Source: Circinella minor (taxonomy: Eukaryota; Mucoromycota; Mucoromycetes; Mucorales; Lichtheimiaceae). Taken from it: 30,335 nucleotides of DNA. Positions 1-10,308 of this stretch are shown here, piece by piece. The DNA is taken from NCBI GenBank assembly GCA_016758965.1, contig JAEPRB010000321.1, forward strand, positions 8,706 through 39,040, written 5' to 3'. The notes under the pieces are model-generated. The model searched no databases. It saw only the letters and a list, made by a program, of their open reading frames with translations, and had not been told where the DNA came from. Positions within the stretch are counted from its first letter, which is position 1, and each line of letters begins with the position of its first letter. Both the position numbers and the translations under genes were made by a program.

Positions 1-2
1 GG

Positions 3-1475
3 TTTTCAACACCATACATATTTTTTAAAAGGTTTCTACCAATGGATCATATTGTTGATCATGTTATTCCATCCATCAATGCTAATGCAGTTGTTCGGTG
101 TATTGAAAAATGGCACCCACTGACGAAGGCTGAATACTTTTTATGGATTGCACTTTGGACTTATATGGCATGGCTTCCTTGTAGTGATAGAGGTTTTTAT
201 TGGAGAACAAAGCCAACAATTCTAGTCCCATCCCCGTACAATTTCGGTCAATGGATGTCGCGCCGTCGTTTTGATGCTATTCTGGCAGCTCATACTCTTG
301 AGCATCCTGCCACTATAGCTGCTGGAGTAACAAGCGACCCTCTAGTTCCAATTCGTGGTTTTGTTGAAGTATACAATGAAAATCTTTTGAATGCAATGGT
401 TCCTGGACGAGTGTTGACAATTGATGAGACGATGAACCAATGGGTTGGGAAGGTATCGCGAATGCCTAATGTGAAGAAGATTATTTCGAAACCACATCCT
501 GTTGGTCAAGAATTTAAAACAGTTGCTGATTCTTCGACTAACATTATTATTCGTCTTGATATCAGTGAAAAGAACTTTCAAGTGAAAAAGTTTGGTGATC
601 AAGGTGCTGTGATTTCTACCGTCTTGCGTCTGTCTGAACCTTGGTTTGCCACTGGAAGAACAATTCTTGCAGATTCCTGGTTCGGATCCCCTAGTTGTGC
701 TGCTGTTCTTCATCAATATGGTCTATACAGTATCATGGCAATGAAGAAGAGAAGCCATTGGCCACGTCTCGTTCCCCGTGATCTTCACATGAAGTTAGAA
801 GGAGAACCTGTTGGAACATCGATTTCTCTGGTCAGTATTGTCAAGGACGTACCTATGTCAATTTGTATCTTGCGTGATAGGAAGATGCAATGTCTTGTTA
901 GTACTTGTGGTAGAACAACACAAGGATCAGAGGTTACTCATGTAATCAAGGAAGGAAACAGAAGTCGCTTTGCGACATTTCATCGTCCTGCTGTTTTTGA
1001 TGATTATGGTGCTGGCAAAGGAGTCATGGATATCAATAATAACAACCGCGATAATATGGCTTCATATCATGATGTCATGCGGACACACTCCTGGGAAGTT
1101 AGAGCGTTTTCTTTCTTTTTGGCACTGGCTGAGGCAAATGCGTACCTTGCATGGCGTTCTTTTGGTCCAGTTGAACAGAGAAGTATTACCCACTTTTCTT
1201 TTCGTGAACAGTTGTGCACTGATATGATTAACGAATACTTGTATGCAGTTAATATTGTTGAAGATGATGAAGAAGATGTTGATTCATATAGAAATAACAC
1301 GCGGCATGACCTAGAATCAATTGGAAAAGGGTTTCTAAAAGATAGAACCCCTTATTCACGACAATGGAAATGTCAAATCTGCAAAAAAAAAACTACACTC
1401 AGATGCAGCTGTACCCCGACAAAGGGTCTGTGTAAATCCAACTGCTACCGACTGCACCTTGTAGGTAAGCAATAA
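3..1475 (+). CDS. piggyBac-type DDE transposase, 5' end outside window
   Basis: This is a piggyBac-family (DDE_Tnp_1_7 type) transposase, which in this family cuts and pastes DNA at TTAA sites. The first ATG is at 42, but the frame stays open to the window edge and reads like the usual N-terminal part (TPYIFFKRFLP just before the ATG), so the true start probably lies upstream. Numbering from the ATG at 42, the expected acidic residues are present: D128 in LTIDETMNQW, D211 in ILADSWFG, and D344 in NMASYHD (D337 is the alternative third position). The C-terminus (about 445-477) holds a cysteine cluster (CQIC, CSC and further Cys/His) like the C-terminal zinc-binding domain of active piggyBac proteins. 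The ORF has no internal stop and ends in TAA followed by two TAG codons. It is an apparently intact coding region, but activity cannot be judged because the left terminal repeat is out of view. Confidence 0.9.
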   Translation, partial: FSTPYIFFKRFLPMDHIVDHVIPSINANAVVRCIEKWHPLTKAEYFLWIALWTYMAWLPCSDRGFYWRTKPTILVPSPYNFGQWMSRRRFDAILAAHTLEHPATIAAGVTSDPLVPIRGFVEVYNENLLNAMVPGRVLTIDETMNQWVGKVSRMPNVKKIISKPHPVGQEFKTVADSSTNIIIRLDISEKNFQVKKFGDQGAVISTVLRLSEPWFATGRTILADSWFGSPSCAAVLHQYGLYSIMAMKKRSHWPRLVPRDLHMKLEGEPVGTSISLVSIVKDVPMSICILRDRKMQCLVSTCGRTTQGSEVTHVIKEGNRSRFATFHRPAVFDDYGAGKGVMDINNNNRDNMASYHDVMRTHSWEVRAFSFFLALAEANAYLAWRSFGPVEQRSITHFSFREQLCTDMINEYLYAVNIVEDDEEDVDSYRNNTRHDLESIGKGFLKDRTPYSRQWKCQICKKKTTLRCSCTPTKGLCKSNCYRLHLVGKQ

Positions 1476-1590
1476 TAGTAGAAACAACAACAGTAAAAAA
1501 AAATAAATAGAACAATTTTTATGATGTTATTCTTTTATTATTTTAAGTCTGGTTGACTTTTTTTGTTGTTGTTGGAGAAATAATTACTCC

Positions 1591-1797
1591 CAAAGTAGAG
1601 ACTAGATCTAGTCTCTCGATTTTTCACTATTTACCAACCAATTTCAATTTGTTATATATAACAACACAGTATATCCTGGAACTTATAAATGATAAAATAC
1701 ATTTTTCATAACCTAAACTATATTCTATACAACTTTTATAATGTGTGGTCAATTATTTGGCTAGATATATTCATTCAAAGTAGAGACTAGATCTAGT
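1591..1797. repeat. Palindromic subterminal repeat, two copies
   Basis: A perfect 20-bp palindrome, AGAGACTAGATCTAGTCTCT, lies at 1597-1616. A second copy at 1776-1797 shares CAAAG plus the first 17 bases but breaks down on its 3' side into GTGTCGGGGG. Both lie between the transposase stop and the next TTAA (1820-1823). Repeated palindromes near an end are typical of DNA transposon subterminal regions, so I infer they belong to the right end of the piggyBac-like element. The stretch 1476-1819 holds nothing else that I recognise. Confidence 0.55.
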
Positions 1798-1819
1798 GTC
1801 GGGGGTGCAAAGATACTCA

Positions 1820-1954
1820 TTAATAAACAATTATATTGTAATATACGATAACATTACTAGTGCTCACTATAAAAATACATAAGCATCTGTTGTAATTGCT
1901 GAATAAGTATATCTACTTATAGATTTAATATAAAAGCTTCCACCCCGGCTACAG
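1820..1954. repeat. Dispersed repeat, copy 1 (pair with 7992-8123)
   Basis: About 135 bp in direct orientation with a diverged copy at 7992-8123. Shared blocks include TTAATAAACAATTA at the left edge, TAATATACGATAA in the middle, and CCGGCTACAG at the right edge. Homology starts at a TTAA directly after the piggyBac-associated palindromes, which suggests the transposon inserted at the TTAA of an older repeat. Between this repeat and the satellite (1955-2147) I see only AT-rich sequence. Confidence 0.6.
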
Positions 1955-2147
1955 TATAAAGGATTTATTTCAGGAAAATTTAATAAGATTAACATGAATG
2001 TTGTAATGGTTTTAATAGAGTTGTTTTTTTTTAAAAAAAAAAATAAGTGATCATATCTATATAGGAGACAATTAATTCTTGCTACTCCATTTATCCAAGC
2101 CTAATGGTCCGGCGTTCAGTTTCTATTATATGACTTCAACCCAATGA

Positions 2148-5100
2148 GTGTATTTCCTAATTTTCGATAACTATAGTTTTTACAATGGAATCTGTCAGTA
2201 TTTGTTCCTTTTTGTGCCATTACTTGGTTCTATCAAACTAATTTTTGCTCCAACTTACTACCCGCTATTAATATTCAACACATTTGATTTCAAGGTAATG
2301 AATGTCGTTTATAATTTTTGCAATGATTTCTTTTAGTGTCTGTTCTTTTCTGAAGCATTTAAACCGGCATTAACTTCACTCCCTTATTTTTTTAACTTAC
2401 CTTCTATTAACATTCAACACATTTGGTTTCAAGGTAATGAATGTCATTTATAATTTTTACAATGATTTCTTTTAGTGTCTGTTCTTTTCTGAAACATTTA
2501 AACCGGCATTAACTTCACTCCCTTATTTTTTTTAACTTACGAGCTATTAATATTCAACAAATGTGGTTTTAAAGTAAAGGATGTTATTTATAATGTTTAC
2601 AATGAATTCTGTTGGTATTTGTTCTTTTCTTGTATCATCATAGCAAAGGTTAACTCCATTTTCTTATTTTTTAACTTACCTTCTATTAACATTCAACACA
2701 TTTGGTTTCAAGGTAATGAATGTCATTTATAATTTTTACAATGATTTCTTTTAGTGTCTGTTCTTTTCTGAAACATTTAAACCGGCATTAACTCCACTCC
2801 CTTATTTTTTTTTTTTTAACTTACGAGCTATTAATATTCAACAAATGTGGTTTTAAAGTAAAGAATGTTATTTATAATTTTTACAATGAATTCTGTTAGT
2901 ATTTGTTCTTTTCTTGTATCATCATAGCAATGGTCAACTCCACTCCCTTATTTGTTTTTTCTTTAACTTACTGCCTATTTATAAACCAGACGTTTAGTTT
3001 GAAAGTAAAGGATGTCATTTATGATGTTTACCATGAATTTTGTTGGTATTTGTTAGTATTTGTTCTTTTTTGTTCTATCGTAGCAAAGGTTAACTCCACC
3101 TTCTTATTTTTTGACTTACCACCTATTAATAAACGAGACATTTAGTTTGAAAGTAATGGATGTCATTTATGGTGTTTACCATTAATTTTGTTAGTATTTG
3201 TTCTTTTTTGTTCCATCGTAGCAAAGGTTAACTCCACTTTCTTATTTTTTGACTTACTAGCTATTAATAAACAAGACATTTAGTTTGAAAGTAAAGGATA
3301 TCATTTATGATGTTTACCATGAATTTTGTTAGTATTTGTTCTTTTTTGTTCCATCGTAGCAAAGGTTAACTCCACTTTCTTATTTTTTGACTTACCGCCT
3401 ATTAATAAACAAGACATTTAGTTTGAAAGTAAAGGATGACATTTATGATGTTTATCATGAATTCTGTTAGTATTTGTTCTTTTTTTGTGCTATCACTTAG
3501 TCCTATGAAAGTAATTTTTGTCTTAACTTACAAGCTGATAACAATTGATATGTTTGATTTAAAAGTAACGGATGACCATTTATATTTTTTACAATGAAAT
3601 TAGTTAGTATTTATTCTTTCTTGAGCCATTATAAAAAACATGAACTCCACTACTTACTGACTATTAATAATTCACACATTAGATTTCAAAGTAACGGATG
3701 ACCATTTATAATTTTTGCAATGAATTCTGTTAGTATCTGTTCTTTTTTGTGCCATTATAAAAAACAGTTAACTCCACTACTTACCGACTATTAATAATTC
3801 ACACATTAGATTTCAAAGTAGTAGATGTCATTTATTATTTTTGCAATGAATTCTGTTAGTATCTGTTCTTTTTTGTGCCATTATAAAAAACAGTTAACTC
3901 CACCCTCTTATTTTTTGACTTACCGTCTATTAATAGTCCACACATTTGATTTTTAAGAAAATGGATGTCATTTGTAATGTTTACAATGAATTCTGTTAGT
4001 ACTTGTTCTTTTTTTGTCACTATTTAGAAAATATCAAATAGACTACTTACCTTCTATTAATATACGTATTCAACATATTAGGAAATAATAGATGTCAGTA
4101 ATAATTTTTACAATGAATTATATTAGTATTTGTTCTTTTTTGTTCCATCGTAGCAAAGGTTAACTCCACTTTCTTATTTTTTGACTTACGAACTATTAAT
4201 AAACAAGACATTTAGTTTGAAAGTAAAGGATATCATTTATAATGTTTACCATGAATTTTGTTAGTATTTGTTCTTTTTTGTTCCATTGTAGCAAAGATTA
4301 ACTCCACTTTCTTATTTTTTGACTTACAGCCTATTAATAAACAAGACATTTAGTTTGAAAGTAAAGGATGACATTTATGATGTTTATCATGAATTCTGTT
4401 AGTATTTGTTTCTTTTATTGTGCCATCATAGCGAAAACTAATTCCATTTTCTTATTTTTTAACTTACATTCTATTAATAATTCATATATTTGGTTTAAAA
4501 GTATTGGATATCATTTATAATTTTTACAATGAAATTAGTTAGTATACGTTTTTTTTTGTGCCAGGATAACAAAGGTTAACTCCACTACTTACTGCCTATT
4601 AATAAGCCAAACATTAGGTTTCAAAGTAACGGATGACCATTTATAATTTTTACAATGAACTCTATTAGTATTATTTGTTCTTTTTCTGCCATTATCAAAA
4701 ATGTTAACTTTACTACTTACCCACTATTGATACGTAATCCACACATTAGTTTTCAAAGTAATGGATGTGATTTATTTTTTTAACAATGAATGCTTTTAGT
4801 ATTTGTTATTTGTTGTGCCATCAAAAAAACCGTTACCCAGACTATCTTATTCTTTAACTTACTGGCTATAAGTAATTTAAACATTTGATTTTGAAGGGTT
4901 TGAAATTATTTATAATTTTTAAAATGATTTCTGTTAGTATTTGTTCTTCTTGGTGCCATTCAAAAAAGAGTTAAATTTACTCTCTTATTTTTTAATTTAC
5001 CATCTATTAATATTCAACACATCAGGTTTCAAAGTAATGGATGTCATTGATAATTTTTTCAATGAATTTTTTTAGTATTTGTTCTTTGTTATGCTATTAA

Positions 5101-6613
5101 AAAATCTGATAACTACACTCTCTTATTCTGTAACTTACCCACTATTAGTAGTCCAAATATTTGGTTGTAAAGGAATTGATAGCATTTATAATTTTTACAA
5201 TGAGTTCTGTTAGTGGCATTATAAGAAACGATTGACTTTGCCCCCTTGTTTTTTTTAACTTACAATCTATTAATATTCAACACATTTGGTTTCAAGGTAA
5301 TGAATGTCATTTATAATTTTGATAATGAATTATATTAGTATTGGAGGTTCGTTTTTTGTGCTATCATCATACCAAAAATGAAATTTACACTCTCTTATTT
5401 TTGTTAACTTACGAGCTATTAGTAATTCAGACATTTCGTTTTAAAGGAATGGATTCCATTTATTATTGTACAATGAATTCTGTTAGAATTTTCTTTCTTT
5501 TTGTGCTATTATAAAAACAAATAGCTGCACGCTCTTATTCTGTAACTTACCAGCTATTAATATTCAACGCATGTGGTTTTAAAGTAATGGATGTCATTTA
5601 TAATTTTTACAATGAATTTTGTTAGTATTTGATCTTTTTGTGCGACTATAAGAAATGTTAACTCCATTACGTACCGGCTATTAATAATCCACACATCAGA
5701 TTTCAAAGTAATGGATATCATTGATAATGTTTCCAATGAATTATTTTAGTATTTGTTCTTTGTTGAGCTATTAAAAAAGCTGATAATTACACTCTCTTAT
5801 TCTTTAACTTACCAACTATTAGTAATCCAAACATTTGGTTGTAAAGGAATTAATAGCATTTATAATTTTTACAATGCGTTCTGTTAGTGACATTATAAGA
5901 AACGATTGACTTTGCCCCCTTGTTTTTTAACTTACTTTCTATTAATGTTCAACACATTTGGTTTCAAGGTAATGAATGTCATTTAATGAATTCTGTTAGT
6001 ATGGGAGGTTCGTTTTTGTGCCATCATCATACCAAAAATTAACTCCACCCTCTTATTTTTTTAACTTACTGACTATCAACATTCAAAAAATATGGTTTCA
6101 AAGTAATGAATGTCATTTATGATTTTTACAAAGAAATTAGTTAGTATTTATTCCTTCTTGAGCCATTCTAAAAATGCATGAACTCCACTACTTACTGACT
6201 ATTAATGATTCACACATTGGGTTTTAAAGCAATGGATGTCATTTATCATTTTTACATTGAATTCTGTGAGTATATTTTCCTTTTTATTCGAATAAAATAA
6301 AATGTTAACTCCCCACCCTTATTTTGTAACTTACGTTCTATCAATACGTAACCGACACGTTTGGTGTTTAAGTAATGGATATCATTTATAATTTGTACAA
6401 CAAATCCTGTTAGTATTTGTTCCTTTTATTCTAATAAAAAAAAACGTTAACTTCACTCCCTTATTTTGTAACTTACCGTCTATTAGTCATCGACACATTT
6501 GGTTTTATGTAATGGATATTATTTATAATTTGTACAACGAATCCTGTTAGTATTTGTTCTCTTTTCTGCCATTATAAAAACCGTCAACTCTACTCATTTA
6601 TTTTGTAGTTTAC
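2148..6613 (-). repeat. Tandem satellite array, ~137-bp unit, ~32 copies
   Basis: Diverged tandem repeats fill about 4.5 kb. Successive landmarks are 123-142 bp apart (for example donor-like ACTTAC at 6471, 6329, 6190, 6064, 5930 and 5807), most often near 138 (CTATTAATAA at 3123, 3261, 3399). Some sub-blocks recur at double spacing (such as the AACCGGCATTAAC block), so there is some higher-order structure. Read on the minus strand, a typical unit begins GTAAGTTA, continues through GTTAAC, a T-run and ATAATGGCA, then carries TACTAACAG near its centre and ends with TTAATAG plus three variable bases. The first unit (6477-6613) abuts the signal-peptide exon at 6614. The first half of the unit matches the start of the intron of the paralogous gene at 10437-10587, so I infer that the array expanded from that intron. 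Short ORFs inside the array are not conserved between units and are not genes. Confidence 0.9.
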
Positions 6614-6746
6614 CATTGCTTATAGGACCACCATTAGCACTATCAGAAGGTTCACCGCTATCAGTTGATTGCTGTTGAGCAATAGCAGAGTATACTGCGG
6701 AAAGAACCAAAAGATAGGCAAATAAAATAGTAGTAGTATATTTCAT
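6614..6746 (-). pseudogene. Secreted defensin-like gene copy A: signal-peptide exon only
   Basis: Exon 1 of a small secreted-peptide gene, 133 nt (44 codons plus one base). The ATG at 6744-6746 opens a signal peptide: Lys2, a hydrophobic core (ILFAYLLVLSAVYSAIA) and a likely cleavage after AIA, followed by an acidic, Ser/Gly-rich stretch resembling a propeptide. It ends at a GTAAAC donor (6608-6613), the same position as in copy B (10588-10720). The exon has no stop, but reading on past the donor gives a TGA within a few codons. No second exon is found: the satellite begins at the donor, and nothing like copy B's cysteine-rich exon lies beyond the array to the window start. I call it a gene fragment. 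A distant exon beyond a 4.5-kb array-containing intron is conceivable but unsupported. Confidence 0.65.
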
Positions 6747-6806
6747 GATAATGTTTTATTACTGAATGAAGAAAGATGTAGTTAAATGGATTATAGAAAA
6801 ATCTCA

Positions 6807-6813
6807 TTTTATA
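6807..6813 (-). promoter_or_regulatory. TATA box of defensin-like copy A
   Basis: On the minus strand TATAAAA lies about 60 bp upstream of the ATG at 6746. Copy B has TATAAAG at nearly the same distance, so the element and its spacing are conserved between the paralogs. Confidence 0.5.
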
Positions 6814-7991
6814 CAGTGCTCGTATCTCCTTTTTTTTTTGTTCATTCATATTCATAAATCTACTATTTACTAGGAAGAATGACAAGAATCCAGGGGCTAA
6901 TGAATTATCTTTTGGTTTGCAACATTAATTCAAGCTACATATTCTTAGTTTTTGCTTTACGCCCAGTGCCATGTTAATAGGAGTTTTTTAATCTGGATAA
7001 CATTATGTCCTCTATGATTTATTTTAATGATTATCTTCGTAGAATATCACTAACTGCAATGCAGTCATGAAGTCCCATTTTTTTCTACCTCCCGTTACTA
7101 CACTAACTTAATTTTGCTTCATTTGGGGAAGGTTTAGTCACCGCCAGATATTCGTTTATCATACGTACGTACTCTTATGTAATTTTTAATTAAATTATCG
7201 CAAGGAGAGGACCATACCCCTAGAGATGCAAGTAAATTCAGCTATCCATTAATAAGATAAATTGTGATCGACTTCTTGCCTCCTTTGGCAACTCTAAGGT
7301 TTTTTCTCTGCAATTTCTAAACACGTAATCCAGGACAGTGTTAAACAGTAGATCACAATTTATCCAAGATATAGATGACCCCATCTAGCAACAGAAGAGA
7401 TGTAGTTTCATCCATGATATGAATTTTATGATAGCAGTAGTGTAACCCTTACATAAACATCTTTTCTTATTTTCTATTTTTATACACGAATATTCTGAAT
7501 ATTTATATATTCCTATAAGAATAGTGTCATTTCTATTGCCTTTTTTACGAATCAACCGATTGTACAACAACTTAATATAAATATTCCCCCAATTAATTAA
7601 TTAAACAATCACACGTAATAGCTGCGTAACATTAGAAAGTTACTGCGGAACAATTGTAAAAGACATACAAATCCCAACTTTTTAAACCAATTAAATATCA
7701 TCAATCAAAGAGATATCAATTTTTTATTTTAAAATTATTTTCTATCTATCATTCAACACCGTATATTGAGTTGTTTTATTTTATTCAAGAGATTATCTTA
7801 AAATCCTTATCTTACTTATTTTATATATTTATTTGTTGACTACATATTAAACGTAGTGTTTGAATTTAATAACAACTGAATTCACATTATAAAGACTCAA
7901 TATATACAGATATAATATCTCTGTACTAGATTTGATTATATTAAAATCATTATCGCTTAACATATATTATCTCAAAAGAACTTGAGTTATC

Positions 7992-8123
7992 TTAATAAAC
8001 AATTACGTTGTAATATACGATAATATTACTGGTGTTCACTATAAAAGTACATAGGCATCCGTAGTAGCTGAATAAATATATCTACTTATAAGTTTAATAT
8101 AAAAACATCCACACCGGCTACAG
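7992..8123. repeat. Dispersed repeat, copy 2 (pair with 1820-1954)
   Basis: A diverged direct copy of 1820-1954, beginning at TTAA and ending at CCGGCTACAG. It forms the right end of a segment (about 7440-8127) that is absent from the corresponding place in copy B of the segmental duplication. The rest of that segment (7441-7991) holds no recognisable gene. Confidence 0.6.
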
Positions 8124-8373
8124 CAGCATATTTTTCTTTGTAAATATTATTAGTATTCAGAAGCATTCTCATATGATGTATTACAGCTCTTATTATTTTG
8201 ATATTCTGCACTACAGAAAAAAAATATTCCAAAAATATTCGAGTATATTCAATTTTATATTCGAAAATTATTCGAAAAATTTATCAATATTGCGAAAATA
8301 TTCATTTTTGTATTGTCATATTTATTTATATATTTAAAATTTATTACAGAATTTTTTACGTAAAACATGAAAA

Positions 8374-9768
8374 AGAAGGGATTTGGGTAATTTTGCAGCA
8401 GTATGTAGTCGGACAACACTGGAAAAAATCCGCACACTTGGTCGGATTTACGTACCGAACATTACTAACTATAAAAGGTCCTTTGCGGTACTGCTTGCAG
8501 TATTTTTCAGTAATGATTTCTATAGAATTATATATTACACTTGTTTTTGTATTATAGTATTATTCCAGTATGTTTTTTTTAAAAATCATGAAATCATAAA
8601 TTTATGAATAGTATACTGTACATTTAATAAATCAAGAGCTAATACTGTATTAAATATTTATCTTGTAAGTTTTGACCTTTATCACTTCAGCAAATACATT
8701 ATATTATAAAATTACTTTTTTGAAAATACCATTTATACCCATATAGAGGGTTACGTAATCATTACCTATAAATATATATGTAAACTATAAATTCTTTATA
8801 ATCATTAGATGATTACAAAAAAAATAGGTTTATAAAATATATGAAAATTAAAAAACAAGCCAAAAAAAAAAAAAAAAAATAACAATTAGGGGTCTGGTGA
8901 ACAATTACTTGCTTGTGAACGTTTGGAGGCTGGATAATGAGATTTAGAGATGATAGTTGATGTGTATGATCAGACCATCATGTGTTGTTAAACAACAACA
9001 AGCATTTCCTTAGACCAAAATAACTTAAAAATATTATAAAATTGTATAGTTAGACATGAGAATAAAAATATGAAATATGTTTTGCTTTATCTTAATGTCA
9101 GCGAAAAAAAATAAGTATAAAAATGAGTTATGATGCTATAAAAAAATTATTAATCTTCTTTTTCGCTCGGTCAGCGCTGCAAAATATGGACTCCAATTCA
9201 ATTACCCAAAATAAACAATTTATTGCTATGCAACAAAGATTACTTCGATTAGAACAGATAGTAGCACAAACAAGCACTCAACCTTCCACAGAGCCCTATC
9301 ATCCCCTAATAATAATATGGTGGATGATGATGAAGAAGAGAACAGCCTGTCATCTCTTCACTCATTACCAGTTCGACCCTCCCCCTCCTGGTCCCTGTCA
9401 CCCTTTTTGACTGAAATTCTTTCTTTGGATTCTTTATTGTTTCTAACTACAATGGTTACTGATGATGAGTGTCGCAAGACAATTGATCAATACCCGAATA
9501 TTGACAATCTTCAAAATCAACCGCCGGATACAAATCCTCGACAAGCAGTTGATAGAAGTTGTTTTTTCTTTTTTTCTTTATCATATATGTAAACTACTGC
9601 AAGAATAGTACTGCAAAAATCATATAGTACCGCAAAGCACCTTTATTTTATAGTTAGTAATACGCGATAAAATTCAGTAAATTGTGCGGAAAATCAACAG
9701 TGTTATCCGATTACTACTGCAAAAAAAGTTACTGCATTTACAGTACTGCAAAATTACCCAAGTCCTTC
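8374..9768. mobile_element. Inverted-repeat element with ~140-170 bp arms
   Basis: The arms 8374-8515 and 9596-9768 are imperfect inverted copies. Both begin at the outer end with GAAGG..TTGGGTAATTTTGCAG and share internal blocks such as CAACACTG, TCCGCAC, TTACTAACTATAAAA and CTTTGCGGTACT. The arms are rich in TACTGCA motifs. Indels of several bases separate them, so the element is not recent. The interior (8516-9595) is AT-rich and holds a frameshifted gag-like fragment at 9186-9592. No transposase is visible, so it is probably a non-autonomous or composite element of unknown family. Target-site duplications are not clear. Confidence 0.6.
9186..9592 (+). pseudogene. Frameshifted gag-like retroelement fragment
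   Basis: An ATG at 9186 opens MDSNSITQNKQFIAMQQ, a Gln/Leu-rich, coiled-coil-like start (QRLLRLEQIV). Near 9280-9315 the homology-like reading moves to another frame, which continues NNNMVDDDEEENSLSS, then LPVRPSPSWSLSP, LSLDSLLFLT and CRKTIDQYPNIDNL, and runs out in a poly-T stretch at about 9560. From memory, the combination of a short N-terminal coiled coil, an acidic patch and an LSLDS..IDQYP-like segment resembles ORF1/gag-like proteins of mucoralean retroelements; I could not check this. The frameshift and the abrupt end mark it as a broken fragment. No reverse transcriptase is present. Confidence 0.45.
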
Positions 9769-10308
9769 CTCCTGCACGAAATCCCTACCTCTCCTAAATT
9801 AGCATTTAGCAACTTCTTTCCACTTTCTTTTTATTCATTTTTATTACTTTCCAGTCACACCAAAACTTTTTCTCTCATCTGTTTTTATTTTCTACCCCTT
9901 ATTATATTTATATACATGTGTACATCTGAACTTAATCTTAACGAACTGCAAGGAAGCGACCATAGGCCTAATAATAGGCAAAGGTTTATTAATCTTCCAT
10001 CTTAATAAGCTTAAATTTTAAAACTATTGGATGAAAACGGGTCCAGATTTAGGAAAAGTCGAACTTTGTTCCAGGTAAGATCGGGTACAATTTCGAGTAA
10101 AAACGAATCAATGGTACGAGTACGTAAGGATAAATCTTAATGGATAAAGCTAAAAAATATTATCGGTTGGAAAACTTTTGGTATTTATTTATTAAAAGAA
10201 AAATAATTATGATAGTGATAATAATAATAATAATTAGATGCTATCATGAAAATATTTAAAAAAAAAAATTAAGGTAGGAGAGAAGGGTATGTAAACATTA
10301 TAACCTAA
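9769..10308 (+). other. Unassigned stretch with a short possible 5' coding fragment
   Basis: A pyrimidine-rich segment (9760-9900) resembles a fungal 5' leader. It is followed by an ATG at 9916 with a 29-codon ORF ending at 10005. After three in-frame stops, the same frame is open again to about 10138 (LLDENGSRFRKSRTLFQ). This could be the remnant of a truncated gene or chance. I recognise no family, and the rest is AT-rich. Confidence 0.2.

Larger units (their letters stand above)
6590..8200. repeat. Segmental duplication copy A
   Basis: A diverged duplicate of 10540-12427 in the same orientation. Matching blocks are 6590-7075 with 10540-11140 (exon 1, TATA region and upstream sequence), 7169-7440 with 12071-12360 (sharing TCGCAAGGA and CAATTTATCCAAGATA), and 8133-8200 with 12361-12427 (sharing ATTCTCATATGAT). 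Relative to copy B, this copy carries extra sequence at about 7440-8127, whose right end is the dispersed repeat 7992-8123. No gene is recognised in 6814-8200 apart from this structure. Confidence 0.75.

Noticed and set aside
2148..3145. Short ORFs of 62 and 80 codons within the satellite array
   Set aside because: They arise from the tandem repeat and are not kept open in neighbouring units; no recognisable domain.
2148..6613. CRISPR-like array
   Set aside because: The whole ~137-bp unit is repeated and drifts continuously; there are no short identical repeats separated by unique spacers, and the host is a eukaryote.
6661..6885. 74-codon minus-strand ORF across the copy A promoter
   Set aside because: It runs in another frame through the TATA region and signal-peptide exon; the corresponding stretch in copy B differs at the residue level, and the frame with the signal peptide fits better.
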